Positions 24,807 to 34,244 are shown, numbered from the stretch's first letter. The stretch is 63,302 nucleotides of DNA from Burkholderia dolosa (GCF_902499135.1 NZ_CABVPR010000035.1:1-63302); one strand, 5' to 3'. Program-made: numbers and translations. The notes: generated from the letters alone by a model not told the origin.

Positions 24807-27251
24807 TCAGCCGTCCGCCGCCGGCATATTCTGCACGACCAGCATCTGCGGGCTCGACAGCGTGATCTGCGCGGCGCGCAGCCGCTTCAGGATCTCGAAC
24901 AGCAGATCGCTCTTCGTCGACGCGGCAATCCGCGGGCTCGACACGTAGCCCGTCACGCTGAGCGTGATCCCGTCCGGCGCGAGCTGGCTGAACGTGACCG
25001 ACGGCGCCGGCTTGTCGAGAATCGCCGGATGCTCGCGGTACGCGTCAAGCAGCAGATCGCGCACCTGCTCGGGATCGGTATTCAGCGGGAACGTCAGCAT
25101 CAGCGTCGCGACGCCTTGCGTGCTGTTGCCCATCGTCACGTTGCGCAGGTTCTGCGAGATCAGCTGCGAGTTCGGCACGATCACCGTCGAGCGATCGCTG
25201 AGCTGGATCTCGGTCGCGCGCACGTTGATGCGGCGGATGTCGCCTTCGACACCGGCGATGCTGATCATGTCGCCGACCTTCACCGGCCGCTCGGTCAGCA
25301 GGATCAGCCCGGACACGAAGTTCTTCACGATCTCCTGCAGCCCGAAGCCGATCCCGACCGACAGCGCACTGACGATCCACGCGAGATTGCTCCACTTGAC
25401 GCCGAGCAGCCCGAGCGTCATCAGCACGAGCAGCACGTAGCCGACGTTCGCGAACAGCGTGACGAGCGACGCGCGCATCCCCGCGTCCATGCCGAGCGCG
25501 GGCAGGAACTCGTTGTCGAGCCAGCGACGCACGGAGCGCAGCAGATAGAAGCCGATCGAGAATCCGATCACGGCGTTCAGGATCCGGTCCGGCATGATGT
25601 TCAGGCTCTGCAGCCGCTGGCCGCCGATCATCGCGATCGCGCTGTCGAGCAGATCGCTCGGCGTCGTGCCGAACCCGCCGGTCAGCAGCGCGATCGCCGC
25701 GACGAGCATCAGCAGGCTCGTACCGAGACCCGATACGACGGTGTGGGCCTGCTCGAGATGGCGGTCGTCGAGCGCGAACAGATGCTTGATCTGCTTGCCG
25801 GTCGCCAGGTTCGCGGAGAACACGCTCTCGCTCGCGTCGCGCGTGAGCTGCGTGAGGATGAACACACTGCACAGCACGATCTCGAACCACACCAGTTCGT
25901 ACGTGATGAAGCGCGCGACCGTGATGTAGCCGATCGCGAGCGCGAGCAGCGACACGACGATCGCGAGCGTGACGCCGGCATGGATCAGCCCCGCGAGCGT
26001 CGAGCGCTGCTCGGGCGCATCGCCGGCAGCCGCGATCGCGCTGCGCACGCGGTTCGCGCGCAGCAGCGATGCGCCGACGGTCAGCGCGACGACGAGCGAT
26101 ACGATCCCGCGGCCGAACAGCGTGACGGACAGGCTCGTATCGGCGATCCGGTTGATCGATTCGAGCGTGCCCGATACCAGCAGCAGCGCGGCGAGCACGC
26201 CGGGGAACGGCTTCATCGCGAGCGCGACGGGATCGGCGAGCGCCGGCAGCCGCCACGACGGGTGCTTCGTGCACAGCAGCGCGCGGCCGAGCCCGGCGAT
26301 CAGCGCGCATGTGACTGCGAGCTTCGCGAACTGATCCCACAGATCGGTGATCGCCGGCGTCGGCTCGTAGTGCCGCGCAAGCGCGAGATAGAGAATCTGC
26401 ACCGCGACGGCCGTCGCGACGAGCGTCGAAATCGCGGTCGACAGCGCGAGCGCGCTGCGGCGCAGCCGCGTCGGCGGCAGACGGTTCAGGCAGACCCACG
26501 CCAGGCCGCGCTCCGCCATGCGGCGGCCGGCAAGCCACACGGCAAGCGCGGCGACCAGCAGCAGCGTGGTGATCGCGCGCTGGCCGGGCGTCCACGACGA
26601 GCGCAGCATGTCGCGCAGCTCGCTGTCGAAATCGTCGAGGCGCTGCACGTCGTCCGGCGGCAGATGGAACAGCGGCAGCCAGAACTGCGCGCCGAAGATG
26701 CTGCCCGAGCGGAATGCCAGCTGGTTCCTCAGCAGGCTGCGGTGCAGCTTCGCGAACTGATCGGACAGGTTCGCGAGGTTGGTCTTCTGCTCGGCCGCCT
26801 GCTTCAGCGCCGCGTCGATCTGCGCTTTGCGCGCGTTCAGCGTCGCGCGCTGCTGCGCGACGGCGGGCGTCTCCGGCGACGCGCCGGGCGCGGGCGGCGG
26901 CCCGAGCACGTCGAGCTGCGCCTGGATCTGCGCGCGCTGCGGAACGAGTTCGCTCTGCAGCTTCTCGACGTCGGCGCTCAATTCCTGCGTCGCGTCGCCG
27001 AGCGCGTCCAGCTCCTTGCTGTTGGTCGCGGCCGACGTCCGCTGCTTGATGCGGTCCTGCTGAATCTGCATCTGCTTGAGCTGCGCGACGGCTTCGCTCA
27101 GCGAAATGGTCGGAACGGGCGCGCCGACGCCGCTCGCGCCCGGCGCGGAAGCGGCGGCCGGAAACGCCGATGCGCTCGCCACGGCCGCACACTGCAGCAA
27201 TGCGATCAGCGCGATCCGCGCCGCGTACGTGGATAGTCGTTGTATGAACAT
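24807..27251 (-). CDS. Large MscS-type mechanosensitive channel with DUF3772 domain
   Basis: An 814-residue inner-membrane channel. The order is a signal peptide (MFIQRLSTYAARIALIALL...ASASA), a periplasmic coiled-coil-rich domain (residues ~50-200, DUF3772-like, with QIQQDRIKQ, ELSADVEKLQ and DDVQRLDDFDSELRDML), about ten membrane segments, then the MscS core: pore helix (SVGIGFGLQEIVKNFVSGLILLTERPVKVGD), beta domain (RRINVRATEIQLSDRSTVIVPNSQLI) and C-terminal alpha/beta domain. It should open on membrane tension during osmotic downshock. Length compares with MscK/YbdG-like large members. It is convergent with the ALDH7 gene and divergent from an MFS gene. Confidence 0.9.
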   Translation of the reverse strand: MFIQRLSTYAARIALIALLQCAAVASASAFPAAASAPGASGVGAPVPTISLSEAVAQLKQMQIQQDRIKQRTSAATNSKELDALGDATQELSADVEKLQSELVPQRAQIQAQLDVLGPPPAPGASPETPAVAQQRATLNARKAQIDAALKQAAEQKTNLANLSDQFAKLHRSLLRNQLAFRSGSIFGAQFWLPLFHLPPDDVQRLDDFDSELRDMLRSSWTPGQRAITTLLLVAALAVWLAGRRMAERGLAWVCLNRLPPTRLRRSALALSTAISTLVATAVAVQILYLALARHYEPTPAITDLWDQFAKLAVTCALIAGLGRALLCTKHPSWRLPALADPVALAMKPFPGVLAALLLVSGTLESINRIADTSLSVTLFGRGIVSLVVALTVGASLLRANRVRSAIAAAGDAPEQRSTLAGLIHAGVTLAIVVSLLALAIGYITVARFITYELVWFEIVLCSVFILTQLTRDASESVFSANLATGKQIKHLFALDDRHLEQAHTVVSGLGTSLLMLVAAIALLTGGFGTTPSDLLDSAIAMIGGQRLQSLNIMPDRILNAVIGFSIGFYLLRSVRRWLDNEFLPALGMDAGMRASLVTLFANVGYVLLVLMTLGLLGVKWSNLAWIVSALSVGIGFGLQEIVKNFVSGLILLTERPVKVGDMISIAGVEGDIRRINVRATEIQLSDRSTVIVPNSQLISQNLRNVTMGNSTQGVATLMLTFPLNTDPEQVRDLLLDAYREHPAILDKPAPSVTFSQLAPDGITLSVTGYVSSPRIAASTKSDLLFEILKRLRAAQITLSSPQMLVVQNMPAADG

Positions 27252-27681
27252 GGAATGCTTACGATTTGCCGACGATATCGGACACCGAAAGGCGTCCGCA
27301 AGCCGGTGATTGGCCCGGTAGCATGTTACCGGCGTGCGTGCGCCGCGGGCGCGCGGATCGATTGCGCGGCCAGCCGCGATCGGGCCGGCCCGATCACGGG
27401 CCGCAATCGGCTCGCATCCCCGTCTGGACGGGCCGGCGCGCGTGGCTGCGCGGGTGCCGATCGCCATCCGGATCGCCCGTGCCGGTCGACAGACGGTTAC
27501 GGAATTTACAACTTGTTCGGCCGCCATAGGGCGCGCCGCGCGCGGCGCGCATGCGATGCCGCCGGCACCGACGTGCCGGTACAATGCTGCGATTCGTGGG
27601 ACGGCCGCTCGATGCGCGTCGCCGACGACGCACGACACGACACGGCACGACACAACGACACGATCAGGAGACGCGCGCAAG
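27252..27681. other. Divergent intergenic region with a perfect palindrome
   Basis: Separates the MscS gene from the MFS gene. It holds a perfect 20-bp palindrome at 27531-27550 (GCGCGCCGCG and its complement) and an imperfect ACGAC/CACGA-rich run at about 27625-27665 just before the MFS ribosome site. No gene is seen. Confidence 0.5.
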
Positions 27682-29100
27682 ATGGCCTCGACGGACAGCT
27701 TTCAGCAGGCACCGGCCTTATCCCCTTCCCTCGATGCGGGGTCGATCTCGGCCCGCCTCGACCGTTTGCCGCCGACGCGCAGCGTGTGGAAGCTCGTCGT
27801 GCTGCTGAGCCTCGGCTTCTTCTTCGAACTCTACGATCTGCTGTACAGCGGCTACGTCGCGCCGGGCCTGGTGAAAAGCGGCATCCTCACCGCGACCACG
27901 CACGGGCTGTTCGGCACGACGGGCGTCGCGAGCTTCATCGCCGCGCTGTTTTCGGGGCTGTTCATCGGCACGATCGCATGCGGCTTCCTCGCCGACCGCT
28001 TCGGGCGCCGCGCGATCTTCACGTGGTCGCTGCTGTGGTACACGGCGGCGAACGTCGTGATGGCGTTCCAGGACACCGCGACCGGCCTGAACTTCTGGCG
28101 CTTCGTCGTCGGTCTCGGGCTCGGCGTCGAGATGGTGACGATCGGCACGTACATCTCCGAGCTCGTGCCGAAGCAGATCCGCGGGCGCGCATTCGCATGC
28201 GAGCAGGCGGTCGGGTTCGTCGCGGTGCCGGTGGTCGCGTTCCTCGCGTATCTGCTCGTCCCGCATGCGCCGCTCGGCCTCGACGGCTGGCGCTGGGTCG
28301 TGCTGATCGGCGCGCATGGCGCGATCTTCGTCTGGTGGATTCGCCGTGAACTGCCGGAAAGCCCGCGCTGGCTCGCGCAGCAGGGACGGCTCGACGAGGC
28401 CGATCGCGTGATGCGCGCGCTCGAGGCGAAGGTCGAAGCCGAATACGGCCGGCCGCTGCCGGCGCCCGCACCCGCCGAACCGGTGCAGCCGCGCGGCAGC
28501 TTCCGCGACATGTGGGTGCCGCCGTATCGCAGCCGCACGATCATGATGACGATCTTCAACGTGTTCCAGACGGTCGGCTTCTACGGCTTCGCGAACTGGG
28601 TGCCGACGCTGCTGATCAAGCAGGGGATCACGATTACGTCGAGCCTGATGTATTCGAGCGTGATCGCGCTCGCCGCGCCGATCGGTCCGCTGATCGGCCT
28701 CGTGATCGCCGACCGCTTCGAGCGCAAGTCGGTGATCGTCGCGATGGCCGCGACGATCGTCGTGTGCGGGCTGCTGTTCAGCCAGACGACGATCGGCGCG
28801 CTGCTGATCGTGCTCGGCATCGGCCTCACGCTCGCGAGCAACATCATGTCGTACAGCTTCCATGCATATCAGGCCGAACTCTTTCCGACGTCGATCCGCG
28901 CGCGCGCAGTGGGTTTCGTGTATTCGTGGAGCCGCTTCTCGGCGATCTTCTCGTCGTTCGTCATTGCGGCCGTGCTGAAAGGCTTCGGCACGCTCGGCGT
29001 GTTCGCGTTCATCGCGGGCGCGATGGCGATCGTGATGGCCGCGATCGGATTGATGGGACCGCGCACGAAGGGCATCGCGCTCGAAACCATTTCGAAGTAA
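27682..29100 (+). CDS. MFS transporter (sugar-porter/SV2-like)
   Basis: A 472-residue 12-TM transporter. Typical segments are FFFELYDLLYSGYVAPGLV in TM1, GFLADRFGRRAIF between TM2 and TM3, RFVVGLGLGVEMVTIGTYISELVP in TM4, RRELPESPRWLAQQGRLDEADRVM in the central loop and VIADRFERKSVIV in the second half. The loop PESPRWL is characteristic of sugar-porter and aromatic-acid/SV2-like carriers. The start at 27682 has CAGGAG ~12 bases upstream. There is no enzyme gene beside it, so the substrate is unknown. Confidence 0.88.
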   Translation: MASTDSFQQAPALSPSLDAGSISARLDRLPPTRSVWKLVVLLSLGFFFELYDLLYSGYVAPGLVKSGILTATTHGLFGTTGVASFIAALFSGLFIGTIACGFLADRFGRRAIFTWSLLWYTAANVVMAFQDTATGLNFWRFVVGLGLGVEMVTIGTYISELVPKQIRGRAFACEQAVGFVAVPVVAFLAYLLVPHAPLGLDGWRWVVLIGAHGAIFVWWIRRELPESPRWLAQQGRLDEADRVMRALEAKVEAEYGRPLPAPAPAEPVQPRGSFRDMWVPPYRSRTIMMTIFNVFQTVGFYGFANWVPTLLIKQGITITSSLMYSSVIALAAPIGPLIGLVIADRFERKSVIVAMAATIVVCGLLFSQTTIGALLIVLGIGLTLASNIMSYSFHAYQAELFPTSIRARAVGFVYSWSRFSAIFSSFVIAAVLKGFGTLGVFAFIAGAMAIVMAAIGLMGPRTKGIALETISK

Positions 29101-29538
29101 GCGGGGGGCGCGCTCGCGCGGCGGCGTGCGTGCTCGCCGAACGTTGCGAACGCATCGCGCCGCCGCCGCGCATCGATGCGGCGATGCGTGCGTCGCTCGT
29201 GTGCTGAAGGCGTGCGCGAACCGCCTGAGACGGACGCTGCGATTGCGACGCTGCAAGCGGATCGACGCGGCGACCAGTTGAAACAAAGCGTGACGAAGCG
29301 CAAGAACCGGTAAAAGAGCGGCGCGCGTCGCTGCGCATTCGGGTTCGCGCAAGTAGAATGAAACGCCTGACGACTCATCAGCCGCCATCGACCGCGCACG
29401 CTGCCGCAGCGCGAGGGTCTGCCGCAACGAGGCGTCGGTGTCCGCGCACGCGGTGCGCGCAACATGTCGACCGCCCACGCGGAATACGCGCCGTTCGCAC
29501 GATGTGCGGCGGCTGCGCCGGCCGATGGCTTCGACCGT
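29101..29538. other. Intergenic region, nothing recognised
   Basis: Lies between the MFS and L,D-transpeptidase genes. No repeat, RNA or supported small gene is visible. It should contain the transpeptidase promoter; the transpeptidase frame is open upstream to an ATG at 29464. Confidence 0.5.
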
Positions 29539-30750
29539 ATGCCACTTCCCGATTCGACGCGGCGGCTCGCAATGCCGCGTTGCCGTAGTCTCGTCGTCGC
29601 AGCGTCCGTGTGCGCTGCCGTCGCATCGCCGATCTCGTTGCTCGTCGCGCATCCGGCGTTTGCCGCGTCCGACGCGTCTTCATCCGGTGTTGGATCGTCG
29701 CCGCCGGACGCGTCGTCCGCATCGGCTGCTTCCGGCGCGCGTCACGCGTCGGCCGCGCGTGCGTCGTCCGGTGCGTCCGCAGCTTCTGCGGCTTTTCCGG
29801 CTTCTGCGGCTTCTCCAGCACCGCCAGCACCGCCAGCCTCTCCAACATCGCCAGCTTCTGCGGCATCGACCGCATTGCCTGCATCGGCCGCCTCCGCCAC
29901 CGCCGCGAGCGAAGCCGAGCCGCCTGCGCCGACCCCGCCGCGCAGGCATCCGCCGCTGTCCGCGGACGAGGCACAGAGCGCGACCGCACGCGCGCTCGAC
30001 ATGCGCAAGCGTTTCACGCAGGAAGTCACGCGGCGGCTCGACGTGCCGGCGAACGAACAGCGCGCGTACGGCGAGCGGCTGCAGAACGCGCTCGCCGATG
30101 CGAAGCTCGGCGATCTCGCGGGCGAATACGTCGTGATGGTCGATCGTGCGCCGAACGTGCAGGCGTTGTTCATCTACTTCCGCGCGACGCCGGCCAATGC
30201 GTGGCTGATGATCGGCGCGTCGCCGGTCGCGACCGGCTGGCCCGGACAGTACGACCACTTCCTGACGCCGCTCGGCGTGTTCCACCATTCGCCGGACCAT
30301 ATGGATTTCCGCGCGGAAGGCACGACGAACGACAACGGGATTCGCGGCTACGGCCACCGCGACATGCGCATCTACGATTTCGGCTGGGTCGACGGCGAGC
30401 GCGGCTGGGGCAAGGGCGGCACGTCGCCGATGCGCTTCCAGATGCATGCGACCGATCCGGACCGCCTCGAGCCGCTGCTCGGCATCCGGCATTCGAAGGG
30501 CTGCGTGCGGATTCCGGCGTCGCTGAACACGTTCGTCGACCGGCACGGGATACTCGACGACGACTATCAGGCGCGCGTCGAGTCCGGCAAGTCGCTGTGG
30601 GTGCTGCGGCGCGATCGCGACATCACGCCGATCGCGGGCCGCTATCTGGTCGTGATCGACAGCGCGCGCCGCACGCGGCCGGCGTGGTCGCCGCGGCCGG
30701 GACGCGATGCATGGTCGAAGCTGCCGAAGGGCGGCGATACGGCGGACTGA
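29539..30750 (+). CDS. Exported L,D-transpeptidase (YkuD domain) with Ala/Ser/Pro linker
   Basis: About 403 residues: an Arg-containing n-region, a hydrophobic signal segment (LVVAASVCAAVASPISLLVAHPAFA), an Ala/Ser/Pro low-complexity linker of ~100 residues, then a catalytic YkuD domain with the motif IRHSKGCVRIP and nucleophile C322. L,D-transpeptidases make 3-3 peptidoglycan crosslinks or attach proteins to peptidoglycan in the periplasm. The canonical motif has SHG before CxR; here it is HSKGCVR, so His is displaced. Three in-frame starts (29464, 29539, 29572) all leave the signal segment intact; I chose 29539 for its Arg-rich n-region. Confidence 0.82.
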   Translation: MPLPDSTRRLAMPRCRSLVVAASVCAAVASPISLLVAHPAFAASDASSSGVGSSPPDASSASAASGARHASAARASSGASAASAAFPASAASPAPPAPPASPTSPASAASTALPASAASATAASEAEPPAPTPPRRHPPLSADEAQSATARALDMRKRFTQEVTRRLDVPANEQRAYGERLQNALADAKLGDLAGEYVVMVDRAPNVQALFIYFRATPANAWLMIGASPVATGWPGQYDHFLTPLGVFHHSPDHMDFRAEGTTNDNGIRGYGHRDMRIYDFGWVDGERGWGKGGTSPMRFQMHATDPDRLEPLLGIRHSKGCVRIPASLNTFVDRHGILDDDYQARVESGKSLWVLRRDRDITPIAGRYLVVIDSARRTRPAWSPRPGRDAWSKLPKGGDTAD

Positions 30751-30765
30751 CGCACACCGGCGCGA

Positions 30766-31116
30766 TCACGACGCCCGTGCGCAGCGGCGTTCACGCGGCC
30801 TGCGCGGTCGCTCGCGAACGGCGGGCGTCGGCTCGTAGGTGGTGTGTGCGGCGTGTGCGGCGTATGCCAGCGCTTCGGTCCGCGGGCGCTCGCGAGCGCG
30901 GTCATCGTCCGTATCGACGAGCACACGCATGCAGTCGTGCCGCCGCGCGACTCGATTTGCGCGCGCCGCGATGGGCGGGAAGCGCGGATTCGCGATATCG
31001 ACTGTCGCGAGCCCGATCGCATGCGTGCGTCCGGTGATCGTCGAGTGCGCGAGCGGATTCGACTGCCGGCCGAGCGCCCGCAGCCGCGACCGCACATCGA
31101 TCGCGATCGTTCTCAT
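30766..31116 (-). CDS. Possible small hypothetical protein (116 aa)
   Basis: An open frame beginning MRTIAIDVRSRLRALGRQSNPLAHSTITGRTHAIGLATVDIANPRF. The ATG at 31116 is preceded by GAGGA at a good distance, and the first ~80 codons have the strong G/C third-position bias of neighbouring genes. The C-terminal part is Arg/Pro-rich and less gene-like. No domain is recognised. It is convergent with the L,D-transpeptidase gene. It could be chance openness in high-GC DNA. Confidence 0.35.
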   Translation of the reverse strand: MRTIAIDVRSRLRALGRQSNPLAHSTITGRTHAIGLATVDIANPRFPPIAARANRVARRHDCMRVLVDTDDDRARERPRTEALAYAAHAAHTTYEPTPAVRERPRRPRERRCARAS

Positions 31117-31561
31117 GCTGTCCTCATGTTTGTCTGCTCGAATGCGGAACGGCGGCTTTGCTGCGGACGGCAGCGCGAATCGGGCGCCGTATGACTGCGT
31201 ATGCCGGTGCGATCGCCGGGGGAAACCGGCGGATCGCACCGAAAACTCGTGCGAGAAAAAAGGAAAACGGCGTAACGTTTTCCCGTCGGTTCCGTCGGTT
31301 CCGTCGGTTCCGTCGGTTCCGTCGGTTCCGTCGGCCCGGTCGGCCGCGTCGGCGCGATCCGGTGTGTGTAGGCGACCGCGGCCGCGTCGCGTGCACTGGC
31401 AGCCGATCTCCCCGGCAACGACACGCGGCGCTGCCGTTCAACCGTCGCCGGCGCTACGATTGCGCAGACGATTCGCTTCGCAACGGTGTCGCGCGCCGCC
31501 GCCTGCCGCAGCGCGCCGCCGCCGACTTTCCATCACCTGAACGCACACGACGAACACGACC
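31117..31561. other. Intergenic region with nonamer repeat
   Basis: Upstream region of the nucleoside hydrolase gene. It contains the CCGTCGGTT array at 31283-31334 and, just before it, an A-rich patch (31251-31280). No gene is supported. Confidence 0.55.
31283..31334. repeat. CCGTCGGTT nonamer array
   Basis: Five exact copies of CCGTCGGTT followed by a seven-base partial copy, then degenerate GGTCGG/CGTCGG units up to about 31353. Confidence 0.92.
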
Positions 31562-32614
31562 ATGCCGCATCCGATCGCATCCCGCCGCTCCTTCCTGAAA
31601 CTGTCCGCCGCGCTCGCCGGCACCGCGCTGCTGCCGGAAACGGGCGCGTTCGCGTCCGGCGGCGATGCCGCACGCCGAACGGTGATCATCGATACCGATC
31701 CGGGGCAGGACGACGCGATCGCGATCCTGTTCGCGCTCGGCGCGCGCGACCGTGTCGACGTGCGCGCGATCACCGCCGTCGCCGGCAACGTGCCGCTCGA
31801 TCTGACCGAGCGCAACGCGCGGATCGTCCGCGATTGGGCCGGCCGCACCGACACGCTTCCCGTGTATGCGGGTTGCCCGCGTCCGCTCGTGCGTGAGCTC
31901 GTGACCGCCGCGAACGTGCACGGCAAGACCGGCCTCGAAGGCGTCGAGCTGCACGAGCCGCGCGGCCCGCTCGCGCCCGGTCACGCGGTGTCGTATCTCG
32001 TCGACACGCTGAGTCGTGCGGCGCCGAACAGCATCACGTTGTGCGCGCTCGGCCCGCTGACCAACATCGCGACCGCGCTGATCGAGGCGCCGCAGATCCG
32101 CGGCGGATTGCGGGAAATCGTGCTGATGGGCGGCGCGTTCTTCGAGCGCGGCAACATCACGCCGGCCGCGGAGTTCAATATCTACGTCGATCCGCAGGCG
32201 GCCGACGTCGTGTTCGGCAGCGGCGTGCCGATCGTCGTGCTGCCGCGCGACGTCGCGGTGAAGGCGCCGATCACGGCGGCGCGCATCGCGCCGTTTCGCG
32301 CGCTCGGCAACCGCTGCGGCGCGATCGTCGCGGACATCATGAGCGCCGAGCTCGCCTACAGCCGAAAGCAGCGCGGCGCCGACGACGCGCCGATGTACGA
32401 CCCGAGCGCGGTCGGCTATCTCGTCGATGCGTCGCTGTTCGGCGGCCGCAAGGTCAACGTCGCGATCGAGACGGTCGGGCAGTGGACGCTCGGCGAGACG
32501 GTCGTCGACTGGAACGGGCGCACCGGCCGCGCGCCGAACGCGACGTGGATCAACGAGGTCGACGCGGATCGTTTTTACGCGGCGCTGCTCGAGCGGATCG
32601 CGACGCTGCCGTAA
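31562..32614 (+). CDS. Tat-exported inosine/uridine-type nucleoside hydrolase
   Basis: A 350-residue N-ribohydrolase that should split nucleosides into base and ribose. The N-terminus MPHPIASRRSFLKLSAALAG carries a twin-arginine motif (SRRSFLK), so it is probably exported folded to the periplasm for scavenging. The Ca2+ motif DTDPGQDDAIA lies at residues ~45-54, and LCALGPLTNIATAL and EIVLMGGAF follow as in the family. The late active-site pair, usually His-Asp, reads Tyr279-Asp280 (PMYDPSAVGYL), a substitution that may alter base specificity. No nucleoside transporter gene is adjacent. Confidence 0.9.
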   Translation: MPHPIASRRSFLKLSAALAGTALLPETGAFASGGDAARRTVIIDTDPGQDDAIAILFALGARDRVDVRAITAVAGNVPLDLTERNARIVRDWAGRTDTLPVYAGCPRPLVRELVTAANVHGKTGLEGVELHEPRGPLAPGHAVSYLVDTLSRAAPNSITLCALGPLTNIATALIEAPQIRGGLREIVLMGGAFFERGNITPAAEFNIYVDPQAADVVFGSGVPIVVLPRDVAVKAPITAARIAPFRALGNRCGAIVADIMSAELAYSRKQRGADDAPMYDPSAVGYLVDASLFGGRKVNVAIETVGQWTLGETVVDWNGRTGRAPNATWINEVDADRFYAALLERIATLP

Positions 32615-32645
32615 GCGCGGTCGAACGTCGCTCAGTCGCGGCGCG

Positions 32646-34172
32646 TCATGCGCGGCGCACGCGCGGCGAACGTGCGGAACGCGTCGTCCGCGCCGCATCG
32701 GCGACGACGTTCGCGAGCCGCTGCGCGGCCGCTTCCATCTGCGCGCGATCGAAGCCGCCGAAGCCGAGCACGAGCCCCGGCCGCGCGGTGCCGGGCGCGA
32801 ACATCGGCGACGCGGCACGCACCGCGACGCCGGCTTGCGCGGCGCGCGCGACCACGTCGAGATCGTCGATGCCGTCGGCGAGCCACAGCACGACGTGCAT
32901 CCCCTGGTCGCCCGGCTGTATCCATGCGAGCTCGCGCGGCAGCCGCGCGCCGAGCGTATCGATCAGCAGCGCGCGCTGCGCCGCATACACGCCGCGCACG
33001 CGCCGGATGTGGCGATCGAGATGGCCGTCCGCGATGAACGCGGCGAGCACGTGCTGATCGGCGGTCGGCGCGTGGCGATCCATCAGTACGCGCGCGCCGC
33101 AGAACGCGGGCACGAGATCGTCGGGCGCGATCACGTAGCCGAGCCGCAGCGACGGAAACAGGATCTTGCTGAACGTGCCGAGATAGACGACGCGATCGGG
33201 ATCGAGCCCCTGCAGCGACGGAAACGGATAGCCTTCGTAGCGCAGCTCGCTGTCGTAATCGTCCTCGACGATCCACGCGCGCTGCTTGCGCGCCCACGCG
33301 AGCAGCGCGTTGCGCCGCGCCATGCTCATCGGCATGCCGAGCGGGTACTGATGCGACGGCGTGACGAACGCGACGCGCGCGTCCGGCGCGATGCGGATGC
33401 CGGCTTCGACGTCGATGCCGTCCGCGTCGACCGGCACGCGAACCATCGCATCGTGCCGCCCGGTGCTGTCGAGCAGCGCGGTGATGCCGCGATAGGCGGG
33501 GTTTTCGACCCACGCGCGATCGTGCGCGCCGAGCAGCACCTGACTCGCGAGATGGAGCCCTTGCTGCGTGCCGCTCGTGATCACGACCTGCGCGGCGCTG
33601 CAGCGTACCGAGCGCGACCGGCGCACGTAGTCGGCGATCGCTTCGCGCAGCGGCAGCGCGCCTTGCGGATCGGCATAGCCGGATGGCGCGCCGGGCCCGC
33701 GCGCCCGCACGCGGTTGCCGAGCCGGCGCCAGACGTCGTCGGGCGCGGTCAGCCCGACCGGCACCGAGATCGCGAACGGCACGAGCGGCAGCGGACGGAA
33801 TTCGCGCGCGATTCGTGCGAACGTCGCGGCCGGCTCCGGCAGCCCGGCTCGCGCGGTGCGCCGGCCGGCGGCGCGCGGCTCGTCGGGCTGCAGCGGCCGT
33901 GCGAGCGCGTTCGCGACCTGCGTGCCCGCGCCGCCGCGAGATTCGAGAAAGCCTTCGGCGACGAGCTGCGCATACGCGTCGACGACGGTGCCGCGCGCGA
34001 CCTGCAGCGACGCGGCCAGCAGCCGCGTGGACGGCAGCATGTCGCCCGGCCGCACGTCGCCGCGGCGCACGGCGTCGCGAAGCGCCTGCGCGAGCTGGCG
34101 GCTGAGGTCGCCGGCGCGGCGATCGAGCGCGCCGAGCGACGGGATTTCGACGACGCGCGCCGTTCTTGCCAT
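32646..34172 (-). CDS. MocR/PdxR-type regulator (GntR HTH fused to aminotransferase fold)
   Basis: A 508-residue protein: an N-terminal GntR winged helix (residues ~18-85; QLAQALRDAVRRGDVRPGDMLPSTRLLAASLQVARGTVVDAYAQL) joined to a fold-type-I aminotransferase domain. The PLP lysine is in YLGTFSKILFPSLRLGYV, and the PLP-contacting Asp/Tyr region is WIVEDDYDSELRYEG. MocR proteins sense PLP or an amino compound and usually regulate the divergent gene, here a PaiB-like protein. The start is the ATG at 34172 (MARTARVVEIP); the frame is open upstream. The target could be the PaiB-like gene or B6 genes elsewhere. Confidence 0.92.
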   Translation of the reverse strand: MARTARVVEIPSLGALDRRAGDLSRQLAQALRDAVRRGDVRPGDMLPSTRLLAASLQVARGTVVDAYAQLVAEGFLESRGGAGTQVANALARPLQPDEPRAAGRRTARAGLPEPAATFARIAREFRPLPLVPFAISVPVGLTAPDDVWRRLGNRVRARGPGAPSGYADPQGALPLREAIADYVRRSRSVRCSAAQVVITSGTQQGLHLASQVLLGAHDRAWVENPAYRGITALLDSTGRHDAMVRVPVDADGIDVEAGIRIAPDARVAFVTPSHQYPLGMPMSMARRNALLAWARKQRAWIVEDDYDSELRYEGYPFPSLQGLDPDRVVYLGTFSKILFPSLRLGYVIAPDDLVPAFCGARVLMDRHAPTADQHVLAAFIADGHLDRHIRRVRGVYAAQRALLIDTLGARLPRELAWIQPGDQGMHVVLWLADGIDDLDVVARAAQAGVAVRAASPMFAPGTARPGLVLGFGGFDRAQMEAAAQRLANVVADAARTTRSARSPRVRRA

Positions 34173-34197
34173 GATTCTGGTCCGCTGGAAATGTTTC

Positions 34198-34230
34198 AAA
34201 CCGGCTCTACAGCATAAACCAGTTTGGCAG
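34198..34230. promoter_or_regulatory. Candidate MocR binding region
   Basis: Two direct copies of AAACC(G/A)G start 18 bases apart (34198-34204 and 34216-34222), and the second overlaps an opposite-facing CAGTTTGG. MocR-type regulators often bind direct repeats in the divergent promoter, so this is a plausible operator. It is inferred from position and repetition only. Confidence 0.35.
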
Positions 34231-34244
34231 CACAATCGGCGCAT

